A DNA stretch of 64,000 nt from Streptomyces tendae (GTDB taxonomy: Bacteria > Actinomycetota > Actinomycetes > Streptomycetales > Streptomycetaceae), in the NCBI RefSeq assembly GCF_008632955.1, contig NZ_CP043959.1, positions 496,001 to 560,000 on the forward strand, read 5' to 3'. Shown one piece after another: positions 62,651 to 64,000 of this stretch. A model generated the notes under the pieces. The model did not search any database and was not told the DNA's origin. It saw only the letters and a program-made list of their open reading frames with translations. Numbering within the stretch: position 1 is the first letter of the stretch; each line of letters begins with the position of its first letter. The translations under genes and the position numbers were made by a program.

Positions 62651-63988
62651 CTACCAATGAGTGTCCTCTGGCAGCTTTCCGGTTTCACCCTTGAAGTTCT
62701 CGTAAGTCTCATTGAACGGTTTGCCCGGAAAAACAGGGCTTTCGCCGAGCGCCTTGTCGGCGACATCTGCGGTCGCGCCCGTAACTGCGGTACCCACCGC
62801 AACCTTGTAGTAGGTCTCCGACCTTTCCGCAACTGCAGCGGCGTCGGGAAAAGTTTCAGCGTTCCGGCGGATGCCGTTGATGAGGGATCGGGCCTCAGCA
62901 TCCCCGAACCCCAGTTGCTCAAGGTGGCTGGGACGCAAAGGCGTTTCGTCGGCAACGCGCCCAGCGTTCTGGGATATCTCCTTCCGCATGCGGTTCATCG
63001 TCTGACGTCCGAACTCCCGGAGGCCGTCATCGCTGGTCGTAGCCATAACGCGAGTGATCTCGTTTCGCACAGACCTGTTCACGCGCAGTGCTTCTTTCAG
63101 CCGCTGTCTCCGCTGCTCCTTGGCGGCTGTTTTGACGGCCTTGCTCGCTGTCTTTAGCTTGACGAGCATCTTCGTGCCCGCAGCAAAGGCAACCAGTCCG
63201 ACGCAGTCCATCAGCACTTCCGTCAGACTTGCTTCCCCGGCAAGGAAAAGGACGAAACGGGATGCTGCGATGAAAATGGAAAGTCCGACGGCAAGCCCCG
63301 CGATAAAGGGCCCGATAATAGGGATGAAGGCAAGGAATGGTGCAAGCGTGCCTAGGACAGAGGCCGCCCAGCCTAGAGCGTCGAGGACCCACTTGATCCT
63401 ATCGATGTTGTCATGAATCCATCCTTTGATGTCGTCCCAGAAGCTGTCCTCGATGATGTCGTCAATTTCGTCACGGATCTTGCTGGCGTAGTGCGCTGCG
63501 CGATCGTCCCGGTCACCCGTGATGCCGCTGAGCTTGACCCGGTACTCATGGAGCGGGTCACCTTCAGTTTCACTAGCTGAAGACTGTGGCGTGCCTTCTG
63601 CGTTCGCTTCCTCTTTGGTTTTCTCGGCTTTGAGTCGCTCCTGCTCTTTTTTCGCGGTTGTGAGGATCTTGTCGGCATCTTCCTGGAATTGCTCGAGCTC
63701 GGTGGCCCATTTGTTCAAATGGACTTGAACTCGTTCGTAGCGACTCGCGACTTCGCGAAAATGTTTTTCGAGTACTTCAGATTCATCGCGTAGTTTACCT
63801 GCGTACTTTCCCTTTAGTTCGTCGTCATTCTTGATCTTGCGTAGGCGCTCGGCTTGGTCTCGGAGAGTGGTTGCCACGCTCTTCATGTGCGTGACCTCGT
63901 CGCGGATCTCCTCCGGATCTCCCGGAACAGGATCGGACTCGGCGAGCGGATGCCAGTCTCGAGGGCGCGGTTTCGAGGAAGTGCTCAC
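62651..63988 (-). CDS. Putative T7SS-secreted protein
   Basis: 445-residue protein. The N-terminus RPRDWHPLAESDPVPGDPEE, followed by helices EIRDEVTHMKSVATTLRDQA and a coiled coil to about residue 125, matches the 'putative T7SS secretion signal' family of large actinobacterial ESX substrates. A hydrophobic region follows at about 210-280 (LGTLAPFLAFIPIIGPFIAG, LTEVLMDCVGLVAFAAGTKM). The C-terminal 170 residues are helical and basic, then end KPFNETYENFKGETGKLPED. No known toxin domain is visible. GTG 63988 overlaps the upstream stop (GTGA). AT-richer codons suggest horizontal acquisition. Confidence 0.75.
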   Translation of the reverse strand: MSTSSKPRPRDWHPLAESDPVPGDPEEIRDEVTHMKSVATTLRDQAERLRKIKNDDELKGKYAGKLRDESEVLEKHFREVASRYERVQVHLNKWATELEQFQEDADKILTTAKKEQERLKAEKTKEEANAEGTPQSSASETEGDPLHEYRVKLSGITGDRDDRAAHYASKIRDEIDDIIEDSFWDDIKGWIHDNIDRIKWVLDALGWAASVLGTLAPFLAFIPIIGPFIAGLAVGLSIFIAASRFVLFLAGEASLTEVLMDCVGLVAFAAGTKMLVKLKTASKAVKTAAKEQRRQRLKEALRVNRSVRNEITRVMATTSDDGLREFGRQTMNRMRKEISQNAGRVADETPLRPSHLEQLGFGDAEARSLINGIRRNAETFPDAAAVAERSETYYKVAVGTAVTGATADVADKALGESPVFPGKPFNETYENFKGETGKLPEDTHW

Positions 63989-64000
63989 TTGCCCTTCCTT
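63985..64000 (-). CDS. 3' end of an upstream operon gene (partial)
   Basis: Only the last codons (R-K-G-K-stop) of a further gene are in the window. Its TGA overlaps the GTG of the T7SS-secreted protein gene, and AAGGAAGG within it serves as that gene's ribosome site. A WXG100-type partner is the likely identity by context, but the sequence here cannot show it. Confidence 0.45.

Noticed and set aside
61000..64000. Integrated prophage or IS element at the AT-richer end
   Set aside because: No integrase, transposase, terminal inverted repeats or attachment duplication could be seen within the window.

Overview
The window is high-GC actinobacterial DNA, almost certainly from a Streptomyces chromosome. 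Codon third positions are strongly G/C, and GTG starts and GTGA/ATGA overlaps are common. Typical families are present: a BTAD regulator, an XRE-cupin regulator, a DUF5994 protein and a DUF6232 protein. The futalosine menaquinone genes and the hemL to ccsB block sit in the order I recall for the Streptomyces core. No rRNA, tRNA, CRISPR array or intact insertion sequence was recognised. The species cannot be named from the sequence.

Layout. 1-9.8 kb: a MarR regulator with a CE1758/CE1759 flavin monooxygenase/reductase duo, a two-component system, an M20 peptidase, an ATPase, a truncated CAP protein, a VOC protein, a DUF4396 membrane protein behind a CsoR-like (copper) operator, and a haloacetate-dehalogenase-like hydrolase. 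9.8-18.5 kb: a BTAD regulator; a MarR/hydrolase divergon; an Asp23 envelope-stress trio followed by STAS and DUF5994 genes; a TetR/SDR divergon; an ArsR gene next to a flavoprotein remnant. 18.9-26.8 kb: hemL, a histidine phosphatase, a broken lipoprotein gene, and the cytochrome c maturation set tlpA/resA-ccdA-resB-ccsB. 26.8-29.1 kb: a yeast-type cytosine deaminase, a DUF6232 pair and a PLDc_N membrane protein. 29.1-34.9 kb: menaquinone genes mqnL (UbiD-like), mqnP (UbiA-like), mqnM (UbiX-like) and mqnE, with an inserted rhomboid protease and an Lrp regulator; mqnA follows at 53.7 kb. 35-44 kb: an intergenic repeat cluster, UdgX, a GNAT protein, DUF4229, a TcyP-like cystine symporter preceded by a probable cysteine leader peptide, a LamG protein, and two SPFH proteins. 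44-52.9 kb: a TetR gene with an htdX-fabG4 / fadA2 divergon (the same gene set as Mycobacterium tuberculosis Rv0241c-Rv0243), a frameshifted acyl-CoA synthetase, a methyltransferase, and azlCD opposite an XRE-cupin regulator. 53-64 kb: a cold-shock gene, mqnA, and an orphan type VII secretion (T7SS) locus. That locus has a 1567-residue FHA/FtsK-type ATPase facing a WXG100-like protein, then a gene-poor strip, then an AT-richer operon of at least four overlapping genes led by a putative T7SS-secreted protein.

Common themes. Many divergent pairs carry perfect or near-perfect palindromes in the shared promoter, so local autoregulation is the dominant pattern. Respiratory-chain building (heme, cytochrome c maturation, menaquinone) is the main core function. 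Three genes are decayed or broken (CAP protein, polysaccharide-deacetylase-like lipoprotein, acyl-CoA synthetase), plus one flavoprotein fragment. The most interesting items are the orphan T7SS ATPase/WXG100 pair with its lower-GC operon, the DUF6232 pair that shares one motif across a gene junction, the leader peptide/cystine symporter unit, and the CsoR-like box ahead of the His-rich DUF4396 protein.
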